40,977 nucleotides of DNA from UMGS1124 sp045541255 (GCA_045541255.1 JAZQIU010000053.1:1-40977), one strand, 5' to 3'; counted from the stretch's first letter, positions 15,684-25,255 are shown. Made by a program: numbers and translations. The notes: generated by a model not told the origin, from the letters alone.

Positions 15684-17643
15684 ACCTATGGGAGCAAATA
15701 GAGGAGTTCCTGAAACTTCAAAAGATTTTGGAGGTTCAATAAAAAGATTATTTAATAGTTTAAATAAATGGCGTTATCTTTTGATATTTTCATTATTACT
15801 TGCTATGATTAGTGCAATTTTAGCTTTAGTAGCTCCTAATAAATTGTCTGATTTAACGGATACAATAACTTTAGGATTACAACCAAATATAAATGAGAAT
15901 ATTGTTAATGATATAATGAAAGACAAAGATATAAGTAATGAAGATAAATTAAAGTTTAGTGAGCTTATGTCTTTAGTAGAATCTGATAAAGATGTAAGTG
16001 TTTTATTAGATAAAATGGATTTGTTGCCTGAATCTATATATAATATAATAAAACCTAAAATGGATATGGCTCGTATAAAAAGTATTGGTTTATTATTAAC
16101 TATAATATATGTAATTAGTGCTTTATTTAGTTATATTCAATCTATACTTATGACTACTATTTCAAATAATTTTGCTAAAAAATTAAGAACTAGTATTAGT
16201 AAAAAAATAAATAAATTACCTTTAAAATATTTTGATGTTCACGAAACAGGAGATGTATTATCTCGTGTAACAAATGATATTGATACAATTGCTCAAAATA
16301 TGAATAATAGTTTTGCAACATTAGTAACAAGTTTGACATTATTTTTAGGTTCTATAATTATGATGTTTGTAACTAATTGGATAATGGCTATAACTGCTAT
16401 AGTATCAAGTGTTTTGGGATTTAGTTTAATGGGGATATTATTAGGTAAATCTCAAAAATATTTTACTCAAAGACAAGAAGAACTAGGAGAGTTAAATGGT
16501 TTTATAGAAGAAATATATTCGGGACATAATATTGTTAAAGCTTATAATGGTGAAAAAGATGCTATAAAAGAATTTAATGAGTTGAATGAAAAATTATATG
16601 AAAGCAATAGAAAAAGTCAATTTTTATCTGGTATTATGCAACCTATAATGGGATTTGTTGGAAACTTAGGATATGTTGCTGTATGTGTAGTTGGTGCTTT
16701 ATTAGTTATGAATAATTATATTTCATTTGGTGTAATTGTAGCATTTATGATTTATGTTAGAATGTTTACTAATCCATTAAGTCAAATAGCTCAAGCAATG
16801 ACTTCTTTACAAATGACTGCTGCTGCTAGTGAGAGAGTGTTTGAATTTTTAGATGAAGAAGAAATGACAAATGAAAGAAAATTAAAAGGTAAGTTAGATA
16901 AAATTAATGTAAAAGGTAAAATAGAATTTAAAAATGTAAAATTTGGTTATGATGAAAATAGGACAATAATACAAGATTTTAGTGCTAAGGTTAAACCTGG
17001 TAGCAAAGTTGCAATAGTAGGACCAACTGGTGCTGGTAAAACTACTATAGTAAATTTATTAATGAAATTTTATGAAGTAAATTCTGGTGATATTTTAATT
17101 GATGGTGTTTCTATTAAAGAATTAAAAAGAGAAGATATACACGATTTATTTGTTATGGTTTTACAAGATACTTGGTTATTTAATGGTAGTGTTAGAGATA
17201 ATTTAAAATTTAATAAACAAAATGTTAGTGATGAAGATATAATGGATGCTTGTAGAGTTGTTGGAGTAGATCATTTTATTAAAACTTTACCTGGTAGTTT
17301 GGATGCTGAAGTAAGTAATAATGATTCTATTAGTCAAGGACAAAAACAATTATTAACAATAGCTCGTGGTATGATTAAAAATGCTCCGTTCTTAATTTTA
17401 GATGAAGCAACAAGTAGTGTAGATACTAGAACAGAAGAGTTAGTACAAAAAGCAATGGACAAATTATGTGATGGTAAAACTTCATTTATTATTGCTCATC
17501 GTTTATCAACAATTAAAAATGCTGATTTAATTCTTGTTATGAATGATGGTAATATAGTAGAACAAGGTACTCATAAAGAATTAATGAAACAAAATGGTTT
17601 TTATGCAGATTTATATAATTCTCAATTTAAGAAAAATGCTTAA
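15676..17643 (+). CDS. ABC exporter half-transporter, catalytic subunit
   Basis: 655 residues, partner of the preceding gene. It starts with a glycine/proline-rich cytoplasmic leader (MPRPMGANRG). After the first helix it has an insertion of ~70 residues before helix 2, as in the longer subunit of many Bacillota heterodimers. Walker A is GPTGAGKTT, Walker B is LILDEATS with the catalytic Glu kept, and the H-loop is IIAHRLST. Its signature is degenerate (SISQGQ), which pairs with the degenerate Walker B of the other subunit. Together they give one active and one inactive ATP site. Shine-Dalgarno AAAGGAGGAG lies inside the upstream gene, indicating translational coupling. Confidence 0.92.
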   Translation: MPRPMGANRGVPETSKDFGGSIKRLFNSLNKWRYLLIFSLLLAMISAILALVAPNKLSDLTDTITLGLQPNINENIVNDIMKDKDISNEDKLKFSELMSLVESDKDVSVLLDKMDLLPESIYNIIKPKMDMARIKSIGLLLTIIYVISALFSYIQSILMTTISNNFAKKLRTSISKKINKLPLKYFDVHETGDVLSRVTNDIDTIAQNMNNSFATLVTSLTLFLGSIIMMFVTNWIMAITAIVSSVLGFSLMGILLGKSQKYFTQRQEELGELNGFIEEIYSGHNIVKAYNGEKDAIKEFNELNEKLYESNRKSQFLSGIMQPIMGFVGNLGYVAVCVVGALLVMNNYISFGVIVAFMIYVRMFTNPLSQIAQAMTSLQMTAAASERVFEFLDEEEMTNERKLKGKLDKINVKGKIEFKNVKFGYDENRTIIQDFSAKVKPGSKVAIVGPTGAGKTTIVNLLMKFYEVNSGDILIDGVSIKELKREDIHDLFVMVLQDTWLFNGSVRDNLKFNKQNVSDEDIMDACRVVGVDHFIKTLPGSLDAEVSNNDSISQGQKQLLTIARGMIKNAPFLILDEATSSVDTRTEELVQKAMDKLCDGKTSFIIAHRLSTIKNADLILVMNDGNIVEQGTHKELMKQNGFYADLYNSQFKKNA

Positions 17644-17663
17644 GGTCAATTTGACCTTTTTTT
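17642..17663 (+). terminator. Intrinsic terminator after the ABC exporter
   Basis: AAGGTCAA and TTGACCTT form a perfect stem with a T-run. The 3' arm contains TTGACC, which is also a good -35 for the next gene. Confidence 0.8.
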
Positions 17664-17679
17664 AATGTTGTGATAAACT
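17651..17679 (+). promoter_or_regulatory. Promoter of the dus-kinase operon
   Basis: TTGACC (17651-17656), 17 bases and TAAACT (17674-17679) with TGTGA before the -10 (TRTGN motif). The -35 is embedded in the upstream terminator stem. Confidence 0.6.
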
Positions 17680-17709
17680 AATCTATACTTTTATGGGGAA
17701 GTGGTTATA

Positions 17710-18687
17710 GTGTGGAAAATAGGGAATGTTGAAATAAAAAATCGTATTGTTTTAGCGCCTATGGCAGGTATTAGTAATACAAGTTATAGAAGGATTATTA
17801 AAAATATGGGATGTGGCTTAATATTTGCTGAGATGGTGAGCGATAAAGCGATTGTTTTTGATAATGAGAAAACTAGGGGTCTTTTAAAGATGGATGATAG
17901 TGAAAGACCTATAGTTCAGCAAATATTTGGTAGTGATGTGGAAAGTTTTGTTGAAGCAGCAAAAAAAATAGAAAATATTATGCATCCTGATATTATAGAT
18001 ATAAATATGGGGTGTCCAGTTCCTAAAATAGCCCTTCGTAGTCAAGCAGGTAGTGCACTATTAAAAAATCCAGAGAAGATTGGTGAAATTGTATCTGCTG
18101 TTTGTGATGCAGTTAATGTTCCAGTAACAATAAAAATAAGAAGTGGTTGGGATGAAAATAATATAAATTGTGTTGAAGTTGCCAAGATAGCAGAAAAAGC
18201 TGGAGCGAGTGCTATAACTCTTCATGCTAGAACTCGTAGTCAAGGGTATAGTGGAAATGCAGACTGGAGTTTGATAAAAAAAGTTAAAGAAAGTGTAACT
18301 ATCCCTGTAATTGGAAATGGCGATGTAGTTAGTCCAGAACTTGCTAAAAAGATGCTTGATGAAACTGGTTGTGATGCTGTTATGATTGGTAGAGGTGTAT
18401 TAGGCAACCCTTGGTTAGTTAAAAATTGTGTAGATTATTTAGAAACTGGAAGCTATGAAAATAATATTACTTTAAAAGATAAAATTGAAATGTTGAAAAC
18501 TCATTTTGAAATGTTAATAAAAGATAAAAATGAACGAGTAGCTCTATTAGAGATTCGTAGTCATGCGTTGTGGTATTTAAAAGGTGTTAGTGGTGGAGCA
18601 AAAGTAAAAAATATGATATGTTCTGCAAAAAGTCCTGAAGAAGTATTTAATATATTAGAGGAGTTACTTAATAATGAATGTTGTTAA
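17710..18687 (+). CDS. dusB: tRNA-dihydrouridine synthase (DusB-like)
   Basis: This FMN enzyme reduces uridine to dihydrouridine in tRNA. The family motifs are APMAGISNTSYR at the start of the barrel, AEMVSDKA, QIFGSD, DINMGCPVPK with the catalytic Cys102, and MIGRGVLGNPWL for phosphate binding. The length (325 residues) fits DusB. GTG 17701 is also in frame, but GTG 17710 is better placed after GGGGAAGTGG, so the shorter form is given. The stop overlaps the start of the first kinase-like gene by 14 bases, so expression is coupled. Confidence 0.9.
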   Translation: MWKIGNVEIKNRIVLAPMAGISNTSYRRIIKNMGCGLIFAEMVSDKAIVFDNEKTRGLLKMDDSERPIVQQIFGSDVESFVEAAKKIENIMHPDIIDINMGCPVPKIALRSQAGSALLKNPEKIGEIVSAVCDAVNVPVTIKIRSGWDENNINCVEVAKIAEKAGASAITLHARTRSQGYSGNADWSLIKKVKESVTIPVIGNGDVVSPELAKKMLDETGCDAVMIGRGVLGNPWLVKNCVDYLETGSYENNITLKDKIEMLKTHFEMLIKDKNERVALLEIRSHALWYLKGVSGGAKVKNMICSAKSPEEVFNILEELLNNECC

Positions 18688-19396
18688 TTTTAAAGATATT
18701 ATTTTAGGTGACAGTATAGGAAAAGGTGCTTCTGGGGAAGTTAGAAAATGTGCTTTTGAAGGGAAGCAATATTGTATAAAAATAATTAACACGACTTATC
18801 CAAGAAGTGTAGTTTCTAATATTAAAAGAATGACAAATATAGAGTTTAGTAAAGAGTATTTTACACCTTTATATATAGTTGAAGGTACTACTGGGAATTT
18901 TTATGGATATTTAATGAATTATGATGAAAACTTAAAAGAAGCAACTAAAATAAGAGATTTTAATGAAAAGTTAATATTTTTAAAAAATGCTAGAAGAATC
19001 ATTGAGAAATTACATAAAGAATATAAAAGGGTTCATGGTGATTTAGTTAGTGAAAATATGATGTATGATGAATTATTAAAGTCATTTTTGGTAGATTTTG
19101 ATTCTTCTTTAAAATTTGATAAACAATATGAGAATAAACAAACTGTTAGGTTATTTGTACAACAGTATTTGAGGTATTATCCGGTAGATAAAAATATGGA
19201 TATTTATACATTTAATGTTACTACATTAAAAATGTTAGGAAGCGTACCAATTGTTAATTTGTTATTTCAAGATATTGCAACAAATGAATTTAAAATGTTT
19301 CAGGATAAAAAAGAAGTAAGAAAATTAACAAAAGAATTATTGTTAAGAGATACTAGAAGAGAGTATAGTGGTGAATATATTATAGATTATTTATAG
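18674..19396 (+). CDS. Small protein-kinase-like protein, first of a tandem pair
   Basis: 240 residues with the essentials of the kinase fold: glycine loop IGKGASGEVRKC, ATP lysine K36 in YCIKII, catalytic loop HGDLVSENMMYD with D123 and metal-binding Asn, and VDFDSS with D141 in place of DFG. The C-lobe is short, as in Bud32, RIO or lipopolysaccharide-kinase-type proteins. There is no membrane segment. Key residues look intact, so activity is plausible; the substrate is unknown. Its start lies within the end of dusB, after GAGGAG. The next gene is a diverged paralogue sharing the LHKEY region and a C-terminal YIIDYL. Confidence 0.75.
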   Translation: MNVVNFKDIILGDSIGKGASGEVRKCAFEGKQYCIKIINTTYPRSVVSNIKRMTNIEFSKEYFTPLYIVEGTTGNFYGYLMNYDENLKEATKIRDFNEKLIFLKNARRIIEKLHKEYKRVHGDLVSENMMYDELLKSFLVDFDSSLKFDKQYENKQTVRLFVQQYLRYYPVDKNMDIYTFNVTTLKMLGSVPIVNLLFQDIATNEFKMFQDKKEVRKLTKELLLRDTRREYSGEYIIDYL

Positions 19397-19409
19397 TAAG
19401 GGTGGTTTT

Positions 19410-20156
19410 ATGGAAAATAGAGGTTATTTAGGTAGTATTACAAAATATAATATAATAGGTTTTGGAAGTAATGCAGATGTTTATTTAGCAGAATATTTTG
19501 GTTCATCTGTTGCATATAAAGAATTTTGGAAACCAGAATATGCTGCAGTAATAAAGGATGAAATAGTAAAATTAAGTGAATTTGATGGTGGGGATAAATT
19601 TATTTTTCCTGAAAGATTTATTTATGAAAAACCAACAGATGAAGTTTTTAAAGGTTATACTATGCCATTATTATATAAGTATAATTTTGTGTATGAAGAA
19701 TATTTAGAAAAATTAGATTATGACAAAAAGATATCTATTTTATTTAAAGCAAGAGATTTATTAGAGGAATTACATAAAGAATATAGAATATTACATGCTG
19801 ATGTTGCTCCTTGGAATTTTATGTATAATGAAGATAGTGATCATTTAGTATTAACAGATTATGATACTTCGTTGAGTATTTCAAATTCTATAAAAATAAA
19901 TGGAAGTCATAATGATATTGTTAGAGAGTATGCAAAATATAACAAAATAGATGAACATTTAGATGTTTTCTTATTTAATTTATGTTGTTATGCTGTATTG
20001 AATAATTTGGATATAAATTTTGTGTTAGGACAAATTAGAAATAATAATTTTGGAATATTACAAAGTAAAAAAGCTATTGATGTATTAAGTAGTTATAAAG
20101 ATTTAAGTGATACAAAATCTTTAAAGAAAGAGTATATTATTGATTATTTAAAATAA
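19410..20156 (+). CDS. Small protein-kinase-like protein, second of a tandem pair
   Basis: 248 residues, paralogous to the preceding gene. It shows the glycine loop IGFGSNADVYLAE, K37 in VAYKEF, catalytic loop HADVAPWNFMYN (D131 and Asn) and TDYDTS (D150). Like its neighbour it has LLEELHKEY before the loop and ends EYIIDYL. Similarity outside motifs is low, so the duplication is old. It starts 13 bases after the first gene, behind AAGGGTGG. Two small kinases behind a tRNA-modifying enzyme is unusual; whether they act on a small molecule, RNA-linked or protein target cannot be read. Confidence 0.75.
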   Translation: MENRGYLGSITKYNIIGFGSNADVYLAEYFGSSVAYKEFWKPEYAAVIKDEIVKLSEFDGGDKFIFPERFIYEKPTDEVFKGYTMPLLYKYNFVYEEYLEKLDYDKKISILFKARDLLEELHKEYRILHADVAPWNFMYNEDSDHLVLTDYDTSLSISNSIKINGSHNDIVREYAKYNKIDEHLDVFLFNLCCYAVLNNLDINFVLGQIRNNNFGILQSKKAIDVLSSYKDLSDTKSLKKEYIIDYLK

Positions 20157-20185
20157 TATACTTTTTTATTTTAAATTATTAATTT

Positions 20186-20196
20186 TGTGGTAAAAT
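20186..20196 (+). promoter_or_regulatory. Extended -10 promoter of uvrA
   Basis: TGTGG followed by TAAAAT is a TRTGN extended -10. No clear -35 is seen. I found no LexA/SOS-type box that I could defend. Confidence 0.5.
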
Positions 20197-20221
20197 AATA
20201 AGGCGTAAAGGAGTTGTTATT

Positions 20222-23026
20222 ATGGATAAAATAGTTATTAAAGGTGCTAGAGAAAATAATTTAAAAAATATAGATATAGAAATTCCAAAAAACAAATTAG
20301 TTGTTATGACTGGAGTAAGTGGTAGTGGTAAAAGTAGTTTAGCATTTGATACTATATATGCTGAAGGTCAAAGAAGATATGTGGAAAGTTTATCAAGTTA
20401 TGCAAGACAATTTCTAGGTGGGACTGAAAAAGCTGATGTTGATTCTATAGAAGGTTTAAGCCCAAGTATATCTATTGATCAAAAAACTACTAATAAGAAT
20501 CCTAGAAGTACAGTTGCAACAGTAACTGAAATATATGATTATTTTAGACTTTTATATGCTCGTATTGGTGTTCCATATTGTCCTAAACATAAAACTCCTA
20601 TTAAAAGTCAAAGTATAGAAGAAATGACTAATAAAATATTATCTATGGAAACTGGTACTAAGTTAGAAATATTATCTCCTGTTATATATGGTGAAAAAGG
20701 TAGTCACGAGAAAGTATTTGATAATTTACGTAAAAATGGTTTTACTAGAGTTAAAGTAAATGGTGAAACAAGAGATTTAAGTGAAGATATTAAATTAGAG
20801 AAAAATAAAAAAGATAATATATTAGTTGTTGTAGATAGAATTGTAGTAAGAGATGAAGATAGAAGTAGAATATTTGATAGTTTAGAAACTGCAACTAAAC
20901 TATCTAATGGAAAAGTTGTTATAAATATTATAGGTGATAGAGAATTTATTATGAGTGAGCATTATGCTTGTCCTGAATGCGATTTTTCTTTGCCAGAGTT
21001 AGAACCACGTTTATTTTCTTTTAACGCTCCATATGGAGCTTGTACTGAGTGTAAAGGTTTAGGTGCTAAGCAAAATATAAGTGTTGATTTACTTATACCA
21101 GATAAAACTAAAAGTATATTGGATGGTGCTATTAAACCTTTAAGTATGGATCCTAATATTTATACAACTAATATTTTAACAGTTGCTAAATATTACGATA
21201 TTGATTTAAGTGTACCAGTTAAAGATATGAAAGATAGTGATTTAGATATTATTTTATATGGTACTGATGAAGAGATAAATTTTGAATATACTTCTAAAAC
21301 TGGTAGTAAACGATATACTAAAGATACTTATGAAGGTGTTATAAATAATTTTGAAAGAAGATATATAGAAACTAGTAGTAAATGGATAAGAGAGTGGATA
21401 GATGGTTATATGGTAGAAACTACTTGTCCTAAATGTAAAGGTGCTAGACTTAATAAAGATGTATTAAGTGTTTATATCAATAAAAAAAATATATATGATT
21501 TAACTTGTATGAGTATATTAGAGTTAATAGAGTTTTTTGATAAATTAAAATTAAATAAAGAGGAAATTAAGATAAGTGAATTAATTATAAAAGAGATTAA
21601 ATCTAGATTAGATTTTTTAAATAATGTTGGTTTGGGTTATTTAACATTAAATCGTAGTGCTGGTACTTTATCAGGTGGAGAAAGTCAACGTATAAGATTA
21701 GCTACTCAAATAGGTAGTAGATTAAGTGGAGTTTTATATGTATTAGATGAACCTAGTATTGGGTTACATCAAAAAGATAATGAAAGATTAATAAATTCAT
21801 TAAAAGAAATGAGAGATTTAGGTAATACATTGATAGTAGTAGAACATGATGAAGATACTATGAGAGCTGCCGATTACTTAATTGATATTGGTCCTGAAGC
21901 AGGAGAAAATGGTGGATACATTGTAAGCCAAGGTACTCCTAGTGATGTTATGAAAGATAAGAATAGTTTGACAGGTAGATATTTATCTGGTGTAGAAAAA
22001 ATAGAAGTGCCTAAGACAAGAAGAAAAGGAAATGGATTATTTTTAGAAGTTAAAGGTGCTAAAGAAAATAATTTAAAAAATATAAATGTTAAGATTCCTT
22101 TAAATACATTTACTGTAGTTACCGGAGTAAGTGGAAGTGGTAAGAGTACTTTAGTTAATGAAATACTTTATAAGACTTTAAGAAAAGAAATTTATAATAG
22201 TAAAGATATTCCTGGTAAGTGTAAAGAAATAATAGGTCTAGAAAATATAGATAAAGTTGTCGATATTACACAAGATCCTATAGGACGTACTCCAAGAAGT
22301 AATCCAGCTACTTATGTTGGTGTATTTGATGATATAAGAGATGTTTTTGCTGAAATGAAAGAGAGTAAAATCAAAGGATATAACAAGAGTAGATTCTCAT
22401 TTAATGTTAAAGGTGGAAGATGTGAAGCATGTTGGGGTGATGGTGTAAAGAAAATAGAAATGCACTTTTTACCAGATGTTTATGTACCTTGTGATGTTTG
22501 TCATGGTACTCGTTATAATAGTGAAACTTTAAGTGTTAAATTTAAAGGAAAAAATATTGCTGAAGTTTTAGATATGAGAGTTAATGAAGCAGTAGATTTC
22601 TTTGAAAATGTTCCTAAAGTTAGGGATAAATTAAAAATGTTACAAAGTGTTGGTTTAGGTTATATAAAATTAGGTCAAAGTGCTCCAACATTATCTGGCG
22701 GTGAAGCAGGACGTGTTAAGTTAGCAAAAGAATTACAAAAGAAACCTACTGGTAAAAGTATATTTATTTTAGATGAGCCAACTACAGGGTTACATGTTGA
22801 TGATATAAAGAAATTATTGGTTATATTACAAAGAATAGTTGATAATGGTGATACAGTTTTAATTATTGAACATAACTTAGATGTAATTAAAGTTGCTGAT
22901 CATATTATTGATTTAGGACCTGATGGTGGTAATGGTGGAGGAAAAGTATTAATTACTGGAACTCCAGAAAAAGTTAGTAAATGTAAAGAGAGTTATACAG
23001 GAGAATTTTTAAAGAAAGTATTATAA
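20222..23026 (+). CDS. uvrA: Excinuclease ABC subunit A
   Basis: UvrA is the damage-recognition ATPase of nucleotide excision repair. The 934-residue protein has two ABC ATPase halves: GVSGSGKSSL (~32) and GVSGSGKSTL (~640), each with a signature (LSGGESQR, LSGGEAGR) and Walker B (YVLDEPS, FILDEPT). Zinc-binding clusters are present as CPECDFSLPELE/CTECKGLG and CEACWGDG/CDVCHGT. The early RQFLGGTEKADVD and SPSISIDQKTT segments are typical. Shine-Dalgarno AAAGGAG precedes the ATG. uvrB is not adjacent in this window. The length and all motifs are normal. Confidence 0.97.
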   Translation: MDKIVIKGARENNLKNIDIEIPKNKLVVMTGVSGSGKSSLAFDTIYAEGQRRYVESLSSYARQFLGGTEKADVDSIEGLSPSISIDQKTTNKNPRSTVATVTEIYDYFRLLYARIGVPYCPKHKTPIKSQSIEEMTNKILSMETGTKLEILSPVIYGEKGSHEKVFDNLRKNGFTRVKVNGETRDLSEDIKLEKNKKDNILVVVDRIVVRDEDRSRIFDSLETATKLSNGKVVINIIGDREFIMSEHYACPECDFSLPELEPRLFSFNAPYGACTECKGLGAKQNISVDLLIPDKTKSILDGAIKPLSMDPNIYTTNILTVAKYYDIDLSVPVKDMKDSDLDIILYGTDEEINFEYTSKTGSKRYTKDTYEGVINNFERRYIETSSKWIREWIDGYMVETTCPKCKGARLNKDVLSVYINKKNIYDLTCMSILELIEFFDKLKLNKEEIKISELIIKEIKSRLDFLNNVGLGYLTLNRSAGTLSGGESQRIRLATQIGSRLSGVLYVLDEPSIGLHQKDNERLINSLKEMRDLGNTLIVVEHDEDTMRAADYLIDIGPEAGENGGYIVSQGTPSDVMKDKNSLTGRYLSGVEKIEVPKTRRKGNGLFLEVKGAKENNLKNINVKIPLNTFTVVTGVSGSGKSTLVNEILYKTLRKEIYNSKDIPGKCKEIIGLENIDKVVDITQDPIGRTPRSNPATYVGVFDDIRDVFAEMKESKIKGYNKSRFSFNVKGGRCEACWGDGVKKIEMHFLPDVYVPCDVCHGTRYNSETLSVKFKGKNIAEVLDMRVNEAVDFFENVPKVRDKLKMLQSVGLGYIKLGQSAPTLSGGEAGRVKLAKELQKKPTGKSIFILDEPTTGLHVDDIKKLLVILQRIVDNGDTVLIIEHNLDVIKVADHIIDLGPDGGNGGGKVLITGTPEKVSKCKESYTGEFLKKVL

Positions 23027-23063
23027 CGAAGTGTTAGTACAAGTTATATACTTTCTTTTTTTT
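23011..23063 (+). terminator. Intrinsic terminator after uvrA
   Basis: AAAGAAAGTA + TATAAC pairs with GTTATA + TACTTTCTTT, with one bulged T and a 15-base loop, then eight T. The 5' arm is formed by the last codons and stop of uvrA. Confidence 0.8.
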
Positions 23064-23122
23064 ATAAAATACTTGAAGAAAAGCAATATCGATAATATAA
23101 TTATAATAATGGAGTTGATTAA

Positions 23123-23521
23123 ATGTTAGAATATAATAGAAATGTAACTTTAAGAGATAAAGTATTAGATATATTAAGTACAATTTTAGTAAATATGATA
23201 GTTATAATAATGGCCACGAAAGTATTTAAAAATATAAGTGTTGATAGTGTATTTTATACATTTTTAGTAGCTATTTTATTAATGGCATTTAATAAAGGTG
23301 TAAAACCTATACTTAATTTAATTATGTTACCAATAAATATTTATACTTTAGGTATAACTTATCCGTTTGTTAATGTTATTATTTTAAAATTGATAAGTTT
23401 ATTATTAGGTAAACATTTTATACTTAGTGGGTGGTTTAGTGCGTTTTTTATATCAATATTTATATCTATTATGACTATCTTAATAGATTCGATTATAGGG
23501 AAAGAGATTAGGAAGGTGTAG
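23123..23521 (+). CDS. YvlD/phage-holin-IV family membrane protein
   Basis: 132 residues with four predicted membrane helices. The region NKGVKPILNLIMLPINIYT followed by LGITY matches the family's KPil...lPlniLTLG signature. Despite the holin label, chromosomal members (such as YvlD) are small membrane proteins without proven lytic function. Shine-Dalgarno TGGAG precedes the ATG. lgt begins four bases after its stop, so it is the first gene of an envelope operon with lgt and a thioredoxin-reductase-like gene. Confidence 0.75.
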   Translation: MLEYNRNVTLRDKVLDILSTILVNMIVIIMATKVFKNISVDSVFYTFLVAILLMAFNKGVKPILNLIMLPINIYTLGITYPFVNVIILKLISLLLGKHFILSGWFSAFFISIFISIMTILIDSIIGKEIRKV

Positions 23522-23524
23522 TTT

Positions 23525-24340
23525 ATGAATCCAGTAATATTTAGTATAGGAAATTTTGAAATAAGATGGTATTCTGTAATTTTATTAAGTGCTTTTTTAG
23601 TAGCGTGTTATTTTATAAATAAAGAGGCAAAAAGGTTTGATATAGAGAAAGATTTTATATTTAATTTAGTATTTTGGACTTTAATATTTGGGCTTATAGG
23701 AGCAAGAATTTATTATGTTATATTTGATTGGTCTTATTATAGTGCTAATATAAACGAAATATGGAAAGTGTGGAATGGTGGTTTAGCAATACATGGTGGA
23801 ATTATTGCAGGATTATTAACAATCATTGTTTATACTAAAAAATATAATTTAAGAGTTACAAGATATTTAGATTTTATTGTTGTAGGATTAATTATAGGAC
23901 AAGCAATAGGAAGATGGGGGAATTTTTTTAATAGTGAAGCGCATGGTTTAGCGACTAGTTTAGAACATTTACAAAATTTACATATTCCTGATTTTGTTAT
24001 TGAAGGAATGAAAATAAATGGTGTTTATTATACTCCAACTTTCTTATATGAATCTATATTGTGTTTAATAGGGTTTATAATTTTATGTATTGCTAGAAGA
24101 AATAAATATACTAAAGTAGGAACTCCTACAGCATTATATTTAATTATATATGGTATTATTAGATTTTTTATAGAAAGAAGTAGAACTGATTCTTTAATGT
24201 TTGGCGGTTTTAAAATTGCTATGATTGTTTCTGTTATTATGATTATAATTGGCGTAGTAATGTTAATAATAAATAGTAAGAAAGGTAAATTTGAAGATCT
24301 TTATAATGATAAGAATAATAGAGAGGTTATAAGATTTTAG
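23525..24340 (+). CDS. lgt: Prolipoprotein diacylglyceryl transferase
   Basis: This membrane enzyme attaches diacylglycerol to the lipobox cysteine of lipoproteins. It has 271 residues and about seven helices. Family regions are IRWYSVILLSAF, GARIYYV, NGGLAIHGGI and the Lgt signature GRWGNFFNSEAHG, followed by TPTFLYES. Start supported by GGAAGGTG. It sits directly before the thioredoxin-reductase-like gene, an arrangement common in Bacillota. Confidence 0.96.
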   Translation: MNPVIFSIGNFEIRWYSVILLSAFLVACYFINKEAKRFDIEKDFIFNLVFWTLIFGLIGARIYYVIFDWSYYSANINEIWKVWNGGLAIHGGIIAGLLTIIVYTKKYNLRVTRYLDFIVVGLIIGQAIGRWGNFFNSEAHGLATSLEHLQNLHIPDFVIEGMKINGVYYTPTFLYESILCLIGFIILCIARRNKYTKVGTPTALYLIIYGIIRFFIERSRTDSLMFGGFKIAMIVSVIMIIIGVVMLIINSKKGKFEDLYNDKNNREVIRF

Positions 24341-24348
24341 GTGAATTT

Positions 24349-25245
24349 ATGATTTATGATGTTATTATTATAGGTTTAGGAGCTGCTGGTTTAAGTGCTA
24401 GTATTTATGCAAAAAGAAGTGGATTAAATGTTGCAGTAATTAATTTTAGTACACCAGGTGGAATTATTAATGAAAGTAGTATTGTTGAAAATTATCCTGG
24501 TTTTAAAAGTATTAGTGGACCTGATTTAGCTTTTAATTTTTTTGAACATTTTAATAGTTTAGATGTTCCATTATTTAATGAAGAAGTTATAGATATTATT
24601 GATGGAGATATAAAAAAAGTTATTACGAATAATAAAGAATATAGTGCAAAAAAAGTTATTATTTGTAGTGGTAGAAAGCCGAGAAAATTAGGCTTAGAAG
24701 ATGAAGATAAATATTTTGGTAGAGGTATAAGTTATTGTACTTTGTGTGATGGTAATTTATATAAAGATAAAACTGTATGTGTTGTAGGTGGAGGTAATAG
24801 TGCTTTAGAAAGTGTTAATTATTTAAGCGATATTTGTAAAAAAGTTTATCTTTTAGTAAGAAGTAATAAAATTATTGCGGATGAAAGTTTAGTAGAAAGA
24901 GCTAAATGTTTAGACAATGTAGAAATTTTACTAGAAATAAAAATAGAAAAATTTTTAATAGAAGATGAAAAGATAAAAGGTGTAAAAACTTATAATAGTG
25001 AATTAGAAGTTGATGGGATATTTGTTAATATTGGTTTTGAACCTAGCATAAATATTTTAAAATCTTTAGATATTAAGATGGATAAAAATTATATAATAGT
25101 AGATAAAAATATGGAAACAAGTATAAAAGGAATATATGCTTGTGGTGATATTATAAAGAAGGATTTATATCAATTAGTTACTGCTGTTAGTGAGGGAGCT
25201 ATAGCTGCAACTAGTATATATAATAATTTAAAATATCAAAAATAA
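24349..25245 (+). CDS. trxB: Thioredoxin reductase-like flavoprotein
   Basis: 298 residues of low-molecular-weight thioredoxin reductase type. FAD binding is shown by IIGLGAAGLSAS and the C-terminal ACGDI. The redox CxxC is C130-TL-C133 (YCTLCDG). The second Rossmann motif is VVGGGNSALE. The NADPH-recognition HRRxxxR segment is absent: the position reads LVRSNKIIADESL, so the cofactor may be NADH or another donor. AGGTGA precedes the ATG, eight bases after lgt. The likely role is keeping thioredoxin or a related dithiol protein reduced. Confidence 0.85.
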   Translation: MIYDVIIIGLGAAGLSASIYAKRSGLNVAVINFSTPGGIINESSIVENYPGFKSISGPDLAFNFFEHFNSLDVPLFNEEVIDIIDGDIKKVITNNKEYSAKKVIICSGRKPRKLGLEDEDKYFGRGISYCTLCDGNLYKDKTVCVVGGGNSALESVNYLSDICKKVYLLVRSNKIIADESLVERAKCLDNVEILLEIKIEKFLIEDEKIKGVKTYNSELEVDGIFVNIGFEPSINILKSLDIKMDKNYIIVDKNMETSIKGIYACGDIIKKDLYQLVTAVSEGAIAATSIYNNLKYQK

Positions 25246-25255
25246 TTAGTTTTTA

